NCBI GenBank assembly: GCA_905214675.1
Contig: CAJMMS010000063.1
Span: forward strand, 1 to 10,089
Reading direction: 5' to 3'
Source: an uncultured bacterium
GTDB taxonomy: Bacteria > Bacillota > Clostridia > Lachnospirales > Lachnospiraceae
Length of the DNA stretch: 10,089 nt
The notes under the pieces are model-generated. The model was not told the DNA's origin and did no database searches. It was given only the letters and a program-made list of their open reading frames with translations. The first letter of the stretch is position 1, and each line of letters opens with the position of its first letter. The position numbers and the translations under genes are program-made. Of this stretch, positions 1-6,627 are shown in pieces.

Positions 1-146
1 CCCGCCAGTGTACGCAAGAAATTTTGTAAATCAACACTTTCCGCATCAAGATAACGCAAAAATGCGTGTGCCTTTTTATGCTTTGGCAGGAAATACCCTT
101 CTGCTTCAGCGTCCTTAGTAAGCTTGAAAGCGGAAAATATGTTTTC
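1..146 (-). other. Unassigned open frame at left edge, possible gene remnant
   Basis: On the minus strand one frame is open from a TGA at 147-149 to the window edge, about 48 codons. Its composition is rich in Lys, Glu, Asp and Leu (it includes the stretch AFLRYLDAESVDLQNF), which is more protein-like than the other frames. It has no ATG start and no ribosome binding site; the only in-frame candidates are TTG codons. A second minus-strand frame is also open here but reads less like a protein. I do not recognise a family. It may be the 5' part of a gene running out of the window, a degraded remnant, or chance. The same frame upstream of the TGA (147-371) is basic and low quality and is not a credible gene. 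Confidence 0.22.
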
Positions 147-178
147 TCAAATTTTCCTGCGTACATTTGGGGCTGAGA

Positions 179-208
179 GAAACTGGACGCGAAACGGCGT
201 CCTGTTTC
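179..208. repeat. Inverted repeat/hairpin upstream of tex
   Basis: Arms at 179-190 and 197-208 pair at 11 of 12 positions around a 6-nt loop (gaaacg), with a single T-T mismatch. No T-run follows on either strand, so it is not a standard intrinsic terminator. It lies between the unassigned left-edge frame and tex and could be an operator, a structured RNA element or a remnant. The rest of 147-400 shows nothing else that I can assign, apart from the candidate promoter at 223-250 and the tex ribosome binding site. Confidence 0.5.
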
Positions 209-222
209 TGTATATCAATTTC

Positions 223-250
223 TCGACAGTTTCACTTTGCTTCATAATAC
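223..250 (+). promoter_or_regulatory. Candidate sigma-A promoter for tex
   Basis: TCGACA (one mismatch to TTGACA) and TAATAC are separated by 16 bp. It would give tex a leader of roughly 145 nt. The -10 match is only moderate (TATAAT differs at two positions), so this is the best candidate seen rather than a firm call. Confidence 0.3.
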
Positions 251-400
251 CATAGACAAATTGGAAACTCAAGTGTATCATAAGGGAGCGGCGGTTACTG
301 TCTGTGTGACAGAATCGCATGCAAAGTCTCACGTGAGTCCACATTGAAGGTTGCGTGACGAAGAAAGACACCGAAAATTTTGTATGTAATGGAGGATTAT

Positions 401-2551
401 ATGAATATAAATCAATGTCTTGCAGAGGAGTTAAAGATTGCGTTATGGCAGGTTGAGGCTGCTGTAAAACTGATTGATGAGGGAAATACGATTCCGTTTA
501 TTTCACGTTATCGTAAGGAAGTGACAGGCTCACTGAATGACGAGGTTCTGCGAAAACTTTCGGAACGTCTGACTTATCTGCGTAATCTGGAAGACAAAAA
601 GAAGCAGGTACTGGCATCGATCGAGGAACAAGGTAAGCTGACGGATGAGCTGAGAGAAAAAATCCAGGCGGCAGAAACGCTGGTTGTTGTCGAGGATTTG
701 TATCGCCCGTACCGCCCAAAGAGAAGAACGAGAGCTACGATTGCAAAGGAAAAAGGTCTGGAACCACTGGCAAACACGATTCTGCTGCAGATGACAAAGA
801 AAACACTGGAAGAGGAAGCAAGTGCGTATGTTGATCCGGAAAAAGAAGTAAATACCTGGCAGGAAGCTCTGCAGGGAGCAGGCGATATTCTGGCGGAGAC
901 GATTTCGGATGATGCAAATTACCGTATCCGCATCCGCAGCCTGACACAGAAAGAGGGCAAAATCGTAACAGAAGCAAAGGATGAGAAAGCAGCTTCTGTT
1001 TACGAAATGTATTATCAGTATGAGGAGCCGGTTGCAAAGATGGCAGGTTACCGTGTGCTGGCGGTCAACCGCGGCGAAAAGGAAAAATTCCTGACTGTAA
1101 AATTAGAAGCTCCGGAAGATCGGATTCTGGGTTATTTAAGAAAACAGATCATTGTGCGTGAAAATCCGCAGACTTCCGAATTTCTGGAAAAAGTGATCGA
1201 GGATGGCTATCGAAGACTGATCGCCCCGGCAGTAGAACGTGAGATCCGCAATGCACTGACAGAACAGGCGGAAGACGCTGCAATCCAGGTTTTTGGCAAG
1301 AATCTGGAGCAGCTTCTGATGCAGCCGCCGATTGCCGGGCAGGTTGTACTTGGCTGGGATCCGGCGTTCCGTACCGGCTGTAAGCTGGCTGTTGTTGATG
1401 AGACTGGAAAAGTGCTGGATACGACTGTCATTTACCCGACGGCACCGACCAATGAAAAGAAGATCCAGGCGGCAAAAGAAAAATTAAAAGAATGGATCCG
1501 CAAGTATCACATCACCCTCTTTTCTGTTGGAAATGGAACCGCGTCCAGAGAATCTGAGCAGGTGATCGTAGAACTTTTCCATGAGATTCCGGAAAAAGTA
1601 CAGTATGTGATCGTAAACGAAGCCGGAGCATCTGTTTATTCTGCGAGCAAACTGGCAACAGAAGAATTCCCGAATTTTGACGTAGGTCAGAGAAGTGCAG
1701 CATCCATCGCCAGAAGAATCCAGGATCCGCTGGCAGAACTGGTGAAAATTGAACCGAAATCCATCGGAGTCGGACAGTATCAGCATGATATGAACCAGAA
1801 AAAACTGGGCGAAGCACTGGGCGGAGTCGTAGAGGACTGCGTAAACCGTGTCGGTGTGGATTTAAATACCGCATCCGCATCCCTGCTTGCCTATGTTTCC
1901 GGTATTTCCAAAGCGATCGCGAAAAATATCGTTGCATACCGTGAAGAGAACGGCAGCTTCCGGAACAGAAAAGAACTTTTAAAAGTTACAAAATTAGGAC
2001 CGAAGGCCTTTGAACAGTGTGCCGGATTCTTAAGGATCCGCGGCGGAGAGAATCCGCTGGACTGCACCAGTGTGCATCCGGAGAGCTATGCGGCAGCAGG
2101 TAAACTTTTAGAGCGTCTTGGTTATACAAAAGAAGACATCACAGATGGCAATTTAAGCGGAATTTCCAGAAAGATCAGAGATTACAGAAAAATGGCAGAA
2201 GAGCTGGAGATCGGCGAGCCGACACTGCGGGATATCACCGCAGAACTGGAAAAACCGGGACGCGATCCGAGAGATGAAATGCCCAAACCAATCCTTCGAA
2301 GCGATGTCCTTGCGATGGAGGACTTAAAAGAAGGAATGGTACTTAAAGGAACCGTTCGAAACGTCATTGATTTTGGAGCATTTGTAGATATCGGTGTACA
2401 TCAGGACGGCCTGGTACACATCTCTGAAATGAGCAGCAAAAAATTCGTGAAACATCCGCTGGATGTCGTAAAAGTAGGCGATATTATTGATGTGAAAGTT
2501 ATTGGTATCGACCTGAAGAAAAAGAGGATTTCCCTGTCCATGAAACTGTAA
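401..2551 (+). CDS. tex: Tex-family transcription accessory protein (S1 RNA-binding)
   Basis: Tex is a cytoplasmic nucleic-acid-binding protein, the bacterial relative of Spt6, linked to transcription and RNA handling. The product is 716 aa, within the usual range. Seen in order: an N-terminal helical Tex region (about 1-310); a YqgF/RNase H-like domain starting near residue 313 with VVLGWDPAFRTGCKLAVVD; helix-hairpin-helix repeats around 489-560 (NTASASLLAYVSGIS, then a second hairpin with LLKVTKLGPKAFEQCAGF); and a C-terminal S1 domain (about 642-714) with the typical GTVRNVIDFGAFVDIG and DGLVHISEMS motifs. I chose ATG 401 because GGAGG at 391-395 sits five bases upstream. Longer in-frame starts (TTG 380, ATG 389) lie upstream of or overlap that site. 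It appears monocistronic: a new promoter starts 18 bp after the stop. Identification is firm; the exact cellular role in this host is not shown. Confidence 0.97.
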   Translation: MNINQCLAEELKIALWQVEAAVKLIDEGNTIPFISRYRKEVTGSLNDEVLRKLSERLTYLRNLEDKKKQVLASIEEQGKLTDELREKIQAAETLVVVEDLYRPYRPKRRTRATIAKEKGLEPLANTILLQMTKKTLEEEASAYVDPEKEVNTWQEALQGAGDILAETISDDANYRIRIRSLTQKEGKIVTEAKDEKAASVYEMYYQYEEPVAKMAGYRVLAVNRGEKEKFLTVKLEAPEDRILGYLRKQIIVRENPQTSEFLEKVIEDGYRRLIAPAVEREIRNALTEQAEDAAIQVFGKNLEQLLMQPPIAGQVVLGWDPAFRTGCKLAVVDETGKVLDTTVIYPTAPTNEKKIQAAKEKLKEWIRKYHITLFSVGNGTASRESEQVIVELFHEIPEKVQYVIVNEAGASVYSASKLATEEFPNFDVGQRSAASIARRIQDPLAELVKIEPKSIGVGQYQHDMNQKKLGEALGGVVEDCVNRVGVDLNTASASLLAYVSGISKAIAKNIVAYREENGSFRNRKELLKVTKLGPKAFEQCAGFLRIRGGENPLDCTSVHPESYAAAGKLLERLGYTKEDITDGNLSGISRKIRDYRKMAEELEIGEPTLRDITAELEKPGRDPRDEMPKPILRSDVLAMEDLKEGMVLKGTVRNVIDFGAFVDIGVHQDGLVHISEMSSKKFVKHPLDVVKVGDIIDVKVIGIDLKKKRISLSMKL

Positions 2552-2568
2552 AAGTTTTCAGGAAATGC

Positions 2569-2596
2569 TTGACAAAAGAAGAAATTATCTTATAAT
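2569..2596 (+). promoter_or_regulatory. Promoter of the FMN riboswitch-ribU transcript
   Basis: A perfect TTGACA (2569-2574) and a perfect TATAAT (2591-2596) are separated by 16 bp. Transcription would start near 2603, a few bases before the riboswitch aptamer. The promoter lies only 18 bp after the tex stop codon. Confidence 0.88.
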
Positions 2597-2610
2597 CATA
2601 GATAGCAGAA

Positions 2611-2720
2611 ATCTTCGGGGCGGGGTGTAATTCCCCACCGGCGGTATAGTCCGCGACCCGCGTAAGCGGCTGATATGGTGAAATTCCATGACCGACAGTT
2701 AAAGTCTGGATGAGAGAAGA
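2611..2720 (+). promoter_or_regulatory. FMN riboswitch (RFN element)
   Basis: The hallmark RFN segments are all present in order: the G-rich segment GGGGCGGGGTG, CCCCACCGGCGGT, GCGACCCGC, GCTGAtatGGTG, GACCGACAGT and the closing AAAGTCTGGATGAGAGAAGA. The P1 stem closes TCTTC (2612-2616) with GAAGA (2716-2720). Known function: binding of FMN favours the OFF state. Here the expression platform is an intrinsic terminator 21 nt downstream, so high FMN should stop transcription before ribU. This fits control of riboflavin uptake by the end product. Confidence 0.97.
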
Positions 2721-2741
2721 ACATACGATGGTATATTATAT

Positions 2742-2775
2742 GCCCTGAGTCTGTAGTTCAGATTCAGGGCTTTTT
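2742..2775 (+). terminator. Riboswitch-controlled intrinsic terminator
   Basis: Arms 2742-2753 and 2759-2770 form a 12-bp stem (11 Watson-Crick pairs plus one G-U) around the loop TAGTT, followed by five T (2771-2775). It lies between the FMN aptamer and ribU and is the likely OFF switch. Nearby, 2723-2730 (ATACGATG) is perfectly complementary to 2812-2819, so a longer-range pairing enclosing the terminator is possible. Confidence 0.92.
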
Positions 2776-2868
2776 ATCTTACTTGCAAAAAGTTCCGATT
2801 AAGACAAAACACATCGTATCAAACGAAGATCTTCCTGTGAATCAAATTCAAAAAGGAGAGATGGACGT

Positions 2869-3504
2869 ATGAATAGTTCAGGAACAAATGCAGTAAACAA
2901 CACTGCGGAAAGAAGCAACTTAAGAAATTTGGTGCAGATCGGTATGTTGGGGGCGGCTTCCGTCGTTTTGATGATGTTTGAAATACCGCTTTTCTTTGCA
3001 CCTTCTTTTTACAAGATTGACTTAAGTGAGATTCCGATTCTGATCGGTACTTTTGCAATGGGACCGGTTGCAGGTATGTTTATCGAACTGATCAAAGTCG
3101 TGCTGCATATGCTTTTTAAAGGATCATCGACTGCAGGTGTCGGAGATTTTGCCAATTTTCTGATCGGCTGTGCCATGATCGTACCGGCAGGTCTGATCTA
3201 CCAGAAAAAGAAAACTAAAAAAAGTGCAGTGATCGGAATGATCATTGGTACGCTGTTTATGGCATTTATCGGATGTTTCTTAAATGCTTTTGTACTGCTT
3301 CCGGCATATGGAAAGGCGTTCGGCATGCCGGTCGATGCACTGGTTGCCATGGGAACGGCGGTGAATCCGGCAATCAACAGTCTGCTCACTTTCGTTGTTC
3401 TGGCAGTAGCACCGTTCAATCTGTTAAAAGGACTGATCGTTGGTGTGATCACCTTCCTGCTTTATAAGCATGTAAGCCCGATCCTTCACGGAACACAGTT
3501 TTAA
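2869..3504 (+). CDS. ribU: RibU, riboflavin-binding S component of an ECF transporter
   Basis: RibU is an integral membrane protein that binds riboflavin and works with the shared energizing module EcfA-EcfA'-EcfT, whose genes are not in this window. The product is 211 aa, usual for S components. After a hydrophilic N-terminus (1-22) come about six hydrophobic segments: roughly 23-44, 54-75, 94-111, 119-142, 158-181 and 185-203. The segment FYKIDLSEIPILIGTFAMGP (48-67), followed by GPVAGMFIELIKVVLHMLFKG, is typical of RibU. Start: GGAGAG at 2855-2860 lies 8 bases before ATG 2869; a nearer ATG at 2861 is out of frame. The upstream FMN riboswitch independently supports flavin specificity. No other riboflavin gene is adjacent, so this is an uptake-only locus. 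Confidence 0.95.
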   Translation: MNSSGTNAVNNTAERSNLRNLVQIGMLGAASVVLMMFEIPLFFAPSFYKIDLSEIPILIGTFAMGPVAGMFIELIKVVLHMLFKGSSTAGVGDFANFLIGCAMIVPAGLIYQKKKTKKSAVIGMIIGTLFMAFIGCFLNAFVLLPAYGKAFGMPVDALVAMGTAVNPAINSLLTFVVLAVAPFNLLKGLIVGVITFLLYKHVSPILHGTQF

Positions 3505-3537
3505 TACAGAAAAAGTGAATATCGTATAACCCAAAAC

Positions 3538-3590
3538 GAATACCACGTAACAGGAGGAAAGCTTGTACTTTTCAAAGTTACGTGGTATTC
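3538..3590. terminator. Long hairpin after ribU, probable terminator
   Basis: A 14-bp perfect inverted repeat (3538-3551 with 3577-3590, GAATACCACGTAAC and its complement) encloses 25 nt, inside which GGAAAG (3554-3559 region) can pair with CTTTTC to extend the fold. The downstream tract (TTCTTTC) is only weakly T-rich. On the minus strand the hairpin is followed by TTCGTTTTGG. It probably ends the ribU transcript, but the large loop and the AGGAGG inside it make it an unusual terminator. Confidence 0.5.
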
Positions 3591-3654
3591 TTCTTTCACG
3601 GGCCAGAAAATAAATGGAAATACAGGCATTATCATAAGGGAAAGGTGGCAAACA

Positions 3655-4263
3655 ATGTCAAAAATACGGAAGATCAATAAACAGACAGAAAACAGATTTT
3701 TAAATTTGTATGATCTGGAAGCGGAAGACCGGGTGGGCGGCGATATACACTATTATGTTTCATCCAGAGCGAAAACACCGGATGATCTGAAAATAAATAC
3801 AAGAAACGAAAAGCCGGACGGCGTGATCATTTACAGTCTTTACGGAGAAAAAAAAGACAAAATTGTGCTGGTACGCCAGTACCGCTATCCGCTTGATGAT
3901 TATGTTTATGAACTGCCTTCCGGGCTGGTAGATCCGGGAGAAACTTACAGACAGGCGGGTATCCGTGAAATGAAGGAAGAGACCGGGCTTGATTTTTCGC
4001 CGCTGATGCCGGATCCGCTCTACGAAAGACCGTTTTTCACAAGTGTCGGTATGACGGACGAATGTTGTGCTACAGTTTACGGTTATGCCAGTGGTCAGAT
4101 CAGCCGGGAAGGGCTGGAAGATACGGAAGATCTGGAAGTCGTACTGGCAGATCGGGCAGAAGTACGCCGCATTCTGAAAGAAGAGCGTGTGGCGATCATG
4201 TGTGCGTATATGCTGATGCATTTTCTGAAGGAAGACGAACCTTTCGGCTTTTTGCAGTTGTAA
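3655..4263 (+). CDS. NUDIX hydrolase, ADP-ribose pyrophosphatase-like
   Basis: NUDIX enzymes hydrolyse nucleoside diphosphates linked to another group, using Mg2+ or Mn2+. A complete Nudix box (G-x5-E-x7-R-E-U-x-E-E-x-G-U) covers residues 90-112: G90, E96, R104, E105, E108, E109, G111. The preceding ELPSG (86-90) and the arginine-containing VLVRQYRYPLD (71-81) are characteristic of the ADP-ribose/NDP-sugar pyrophosphatase branch (NudF type). The length of 202 aa fits that branch. The substrate cannot be settled from sequence. Start: AAGGTGG at 3642-3648 lies 6 bases before ATG 3655. The gene stands alone between the hairpin at 3538-3590 and a new promoter whose -35 box overlaps its stop codon. 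The C-terminus contains CAYMLMHFLKE and ends with FGFLQL. Confidence 0.9.
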   Translation: MSKIRKINKQTENRFLNLYDLEAEDRVGGDIHYYVSSRAKTPDDLKINTRNEKPDGVIIYSLYGEKKDKIVLVRQYRYPLDDYVYELPSGLVDPGETYRQAGIREMKEETGLDFSPLMPDPLYERPFFTSVGMTDECCATVYGYASGQISREGLEDTEDLEVVLADRAEVRRILKEERVAIMCAYMLMHFLKEDEPFGFLQL

Positions 4264-4286
4264 GCAAAAAACGGGTATGTTATAAT
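4258..4286 (+). promoter_or_regulatory. Extended -10 promoter of the ycxB-tsaE-...-ispD unit
   Basis: A perfect TATAAT (4281-4286) is preceded by TG at 4278-4279 (the extended -10 form TGnTATAAT). TTGTAA (4258-4263, four of six consensus bases) lies 17 bp upstream and includes the stop codon of the NUDIX gene. Transcription would start near 4293, giving a leader of about 130 nt. No equally good promoter is seen between here and the tRNA genes, so it probably serves much of the downstream cluster. Confidence 0.75.
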
Positions 4287-4294
4287 TAAAAGCT

Positions 4295-4317
4295 AAGGTC
4301 AGAGAGATTCTGACTTT
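4295..4317 (+). terminator. Hairpin at the very 5' end of the leader (possible attenuator)
   Basis: Arms 4295-4303 and 4309-4317 form a 9-bp stem with one G-U pair around the loop GAGAT, ending in a run of four T (4315-4318). It could terminate transcripts from the NUDIX gene. It also lies almost at the predicted start of the new transcript, where it may act as a 5' stabiliser. The T-run is short, so termination efficiency is uncertain. Confidence 0.45.
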
Positions 4318-4342
4318 TGTATCAGATGTGAGAGAAATCTCC

Positions 4343-4379
4343 CCACTGTATGCAGCATGCGGAAGGCTTGCATCGGTGG
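4343..4379 (+). other. Second stem-loop in the ycxB leader
   Basis: CCAC (4343-4346) pairs with GTGG (4376-4379) and ATGCA (4350-4354) with TGCAT (4369-4373), separated by a small internal loop and capped by a 14-nt loop. It lies between the hairpin at 4295-4317 and the AGGAGG ribosome binding site at 4411-4416. I do not recognise a known riboswitch class. It may be an unassigned leader structure or chance pairing. Confidence 0.3.
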
Positions 4380-4421
4380 CAAAATTCAATCAGAAAATTT
4401 CAAATACAACAGGAGGAAAAT

Positions 4422-4916
4422 GTGGAAGCAAAAGTTGAAGTAAAAATGACACCGAAGATCATGTATGATTTCATGATGTACCATACTTACCGGAGTTTCA
4501 GCGGTATTTTTGGTATCATCCTCGGAATTGCGGCATTTGTGATGTTTGGCATGACACTCGGCAAAACTGAACTGTCTTACAGCATGATATACTGTCTGTT
4601 CGGTGTGTGGTTTATCGTTTATCTTCCGGTCAGTCTTTATACAAAATCAAAAAGGCAGGTAGAAAAAAGCGAAGTATTTAAAAATCCGGTTACTTACATT
4701 TTAAATGACGAAGGGATCGAGATCGTACAGGGAGAAGAAAAGGCACAGTGCGGCTGGAACAATATCCTGAAAGTATGCCGCAGCAAAAAAAATGTGCTGA
4801 TCTACTCCGGAAAAAGAAATGCGTTTGTTCTCCCGAAAGAAGCAATCGGGGAACAGTACGATACGCTTGTAACTTTAGTACAGAAAAATATGCCCAAAAA
4901 GAAAGTGAAATTATGA
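4422..4916 (+). CDS. YcxB-like membrane protein
   Basis: A small membrane protein (164 aa) of the YcxB-like type, whose function is not established. The N-terminus (KMTPKIMYDFMMYHTYRSFS, from residue 8) is followed by two hydrophobic segments at about 27-46 and 52-72, a basic turn (KSKRQ), and a soluble C-terminal domain with the usual YcxB pattern: YILNDEGIEI, then WNNILKV, VLIYSG, and FVLPKEAIG near the end. Start: GTG 4422 has AGGAGG at 4411-4416 five bases upstream. The overlapping ATG at 4420 is in another frame and stops after seven codons, and the in-frame ATG 4446 has no good site. The stop overlaps the tsaE start (ATGA), implying translational coupling. It is the first gene of the tsa cluster, but nothing in it points to a tRNA role. 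Confidence 0.82.
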   Translation: MEAKVEVKMTPKIMYDFMMYHTYRSFSGIFGIILGIAAFVMFGMTLGKTELSYSMIYCLFGVWFIVYLPVSLYTKSKRQVEKSEVFKNPVTYILNDEGIEIVQGEEKAQCGWNNILKVCRSKKNVLIYSGKRNAFVLPKEAIGEQYDTLVTLVQKNMPKKKVKL

Positions 4917-5359
4917 TTACAGAGACAAACAGCGAAAAAGAAACATTTGAACTTGGAAAGAAAATCGGTGAAAATGCAAAGGCAGGTCAGATCTATACAC
5001 TGACCGGCGATCTTGGCGTCGGCAAGACCGTTTTTACACAGGGACTTGCAGCAGGACTTGGCATCACGGAGCCGGTAAACAGCCCGACCTTTACAATCGT
5101 GCAGATGTACGAAGATGGCCGACTGCCATTTTATCATTTTGATGTGTATCGCATCGGTGATATCGAAGAGATGGAAGAGATTGGTTACGAAGACTGCTTT
5201 TACGGTGAGGGCGTATGCCTGATCGAGTGGGCAGACCTGATCCAGGAGATTCTGCCGCCGGATGTGATTGCCATCGAAATCGAGAAAAATCTGGAAAAAG
5301 GCTTTGACTACCGCAAGATCACGATTTCAGATCCAGAGGAAAACAAAGCACAGCTTTAG
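4913..5359 (+). CDS. tsaE: TsaE, ATPase of the t6A tRNA-modification system
   Basis: TsaE is the P-loop ATPase that drives the TsaB-TsaD-TsaE cycle making N6-threonylcarbamoyladenosine at position 37 of ANN-decoding tRNAs. The length is 148 aa, normal for the family. Visible motifs: Walker A GDLGVGKT (32-39), the family signature VNSPTF (55-60), HFDVYR (75-80) and LIEWAD (103-108). Start: ATG 4913 overlaps the ycxB stop as ATGA. There is no strong ribosome binding site (only GAAAGTG), which fits reinitiation. A longer in-frame reading lies inside ycxB and is not credible. The stop at 5357-5359 overlaps the AGGAGGAG that serves tsaB. Confidence 0.96.
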   Translation: MITETNSEKETFELGKKIGENAKAGQIYTLTGDLGVGKTVFTQGLAAGLGITEPVNSPTFTIVQMYEDGRLPFYHFDVYRIGDIEEMEEIGYEDCFYGEGVCLIEWADLIQEILPPDVIAIEIEKNLEKGFDYRKITISDPEENKAQL

Positions 5360-5368
5360 GAGGAGAAC

Positions 5369-6082
5369 ATGAAAGTTTTGGGAATAGACAGTTCGGGTAT
5401 GGTTGCATCGGTTGCTGTTGTGGAAGATGATATTTTACTTGCGGAGTACACGGTAAATTATAAAAAGACACATTCGCAGACTCTGCTTCCGATGCTGAGT
5501 GAGATTGGAGACATGATCAGCCTGGATTTAAACAGCCTGGATGCGATCGCGGTCGCTGCCGGACCAGGATCTTTTACCGGTCTTCGTATTGGTTCTGCCA
5601 CAGCAAAAGGTCTGGGGCTGGCACTTGACAAACCGATCATACCGGTTCCGACCGTGGACGGACTGGCATATGATCTGTGGGGTACAGACAAAATCGTATG
5701 CCCGCTCATGGATGCGAGAAGAAATCAGGTCTACACCGGTATTTATGAATTCTGTAATGGAAAACTGCAGATCCTGGAGAAACAGATGGCAGTTGCCATC
5801 ACCGAGATCGCAGAAAAGCTCAATGTGCTGGGAAGAGAAGTGATTTTTCTTGGCGACGGCGTTCCGGTTTATCGTGAAATGCTGGCAGAGGTGATGAAAG
5901 TTCCATATTCTTTTGCCCCGGCACATATGAACAGACAGCGGGCATCTGCCGTTGCAGTCCTCGGAGCACAGTATTATGCACAGGGACGCGTGGAAAGTGC
6001 CATGGAACATAAACCGGATTATCTGCGTCTTTCTCAGGCAGAGAGAGAGCGAAAAGAAAGGGAAGAACAGAACCGTGCTTGA
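5369..6082 (+). CDS. tsaB: TsaB, scaffold subunit for t6A synthesis
   Basis: TsaB is an ASKHA-fold partner that dimerises with TsaD and is needed for threonylcarbamoyl transfer to tRNA; it is also known as YeaZ. The product is 237 aa, as expected. The N-terminus MKVLGIDSSGMVASVAVVED matches the family's ILaIDTS-type start. The segment THSQTLLPML (34-43) and the signature GPGSFTGLRIG (65-75) are clear. Unlike TsaD it lacks the metal-binding HxxxH, as expected for the non-catalytic paralogue. Start: ATG 5369 with AGGAGGAG (5358-5365), nine bases after the tsaE stop. Its 3' end overlaps the start of rimI by 8 nt. Confidence 0.96.
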   Translation: MKVLGIDSSGMVASVAVVEDDILLAEYTVNYKKTHSQTLLPMLSEIGDMISLDLNSLDAIAVAAGPGSFTGLRIGSATAKGLGLALDKPIIPVPTVDGLAYDLWGTDKIVCPLMDARRNQVYTGIYEFCNGKLQILEKQMAVAITEIAEKLNVLGREVIFLGDGVPVYREMLAEVMKVPYSFAPAHMNRQRASAVAVLGAQYYAQGRVESAMEHKPDYLRLSQAERERKEREEQNRA

Positions 6083-6518
6083 AATACGTGCGATGCAGGC
6101 AGAAGATCTGGAGGCAGTTGCAAAAACAGAAAGTCAGATTTTTTCCCAGCCATGGAGCAGAAAAGGATTTGAAGATGCACTGCAGCAGGAAGAGACGATC
6201 TATCTGGTTGCATATGAAAAAGAGACACTGGCAGGATACTGCGGACTTTTGCAGTCTTTTGATGAGGCTGATATCACAAATGTAGCAGTTGCGGAAAAAT
6301 TTCGCAGCAAAGGGGTTGCTACTGAACTGCTGGAGCAGTTGTTTTTGCGTGGATATGAACGCGGGATCGAAAATTTCACACTGGAAGTGAGAGTCGGAAA
6401 TGCAGCCGCGATCCATTTATACGAAAAATTAGGATTTGAGCGTTCCGGTATCCGGCCGAATTTTTACGAAAAGCCAAAAGAAGATGCGCTGATCATGTGG
6501 AAATACGGCAACCACTAG
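6075..6518 (+). CDS. rimI: RimI-type ribosomal protein S18 alanine N-acetyltransferase
   Basis: A GNAT-family acetyltransferase; the family enzyme acetylates the N-terminus of ribosomal protein S18 using acetyl-CoA. With the GTG start at 6075 the product is 147 aa, matching the usual length, and begins LEIRAMQAEDLEAVAKTE like other RimI proteins. The acetyl-CoA loop is RSKGVA (77-82), and the C-terminal signature NAAAIHLYEKLGFERSGIRP starts at residue 109. E104 and Y116 fall where the known enzyme has its catalytic residues. I chose GTG 6075 over ATG 6093 because the shorter form would cut off the first beta strand; AAAGGGAAG at 6057-6065 is a plausible ribosome binding site. It overlaps tsaB by 8 nt. 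The tsaB-rimI pairing is common in bacteria. Confidence 0.93.
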   Translation: MLEIRAMQAEDLEAVAKTESQIFSQPWSRKGFEDALQQEETIYLVAYEKETLAGYCGLLQSFDEADITNVAVAEKFRSKGVATELLEQLFLRGYERGIENFTLEVRVGNAAAIHLYEKLGFERSGIRPNFYEKPKEDALIMWKYGNH

Positions 6519-6627
6519 GATTCCTCTAATTTCCACTGTACGAAAGGAATACTTTTCGTTATACTGTTGCTGTCACAGAGAAAATCGCAAGAAGCATACA
6601 AAAGGGGTATTACCTGGGGAGGATACA

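Noticed and set aside
1512..1937. 141-codon minus-strand frame inside tex
   Set aside because: Shadow of the strongly supported tex frame, with unlikely amino-acid composition.
3760..4389. 209-codon minus-strand frame over the NUDIX gene
   Set aside because: Lies across the complete Nudix box on the other strand and has Phe/His-rich shadow composition.
6541..6558. Small hairpin CGAAAG...CTTTTCG after rimI
   Set aside because: Only a 6-bp stem with a bulge and no T-run; too weak to call a terminator. TATACT at 6560-6565 nearby has no fitting -35 box.
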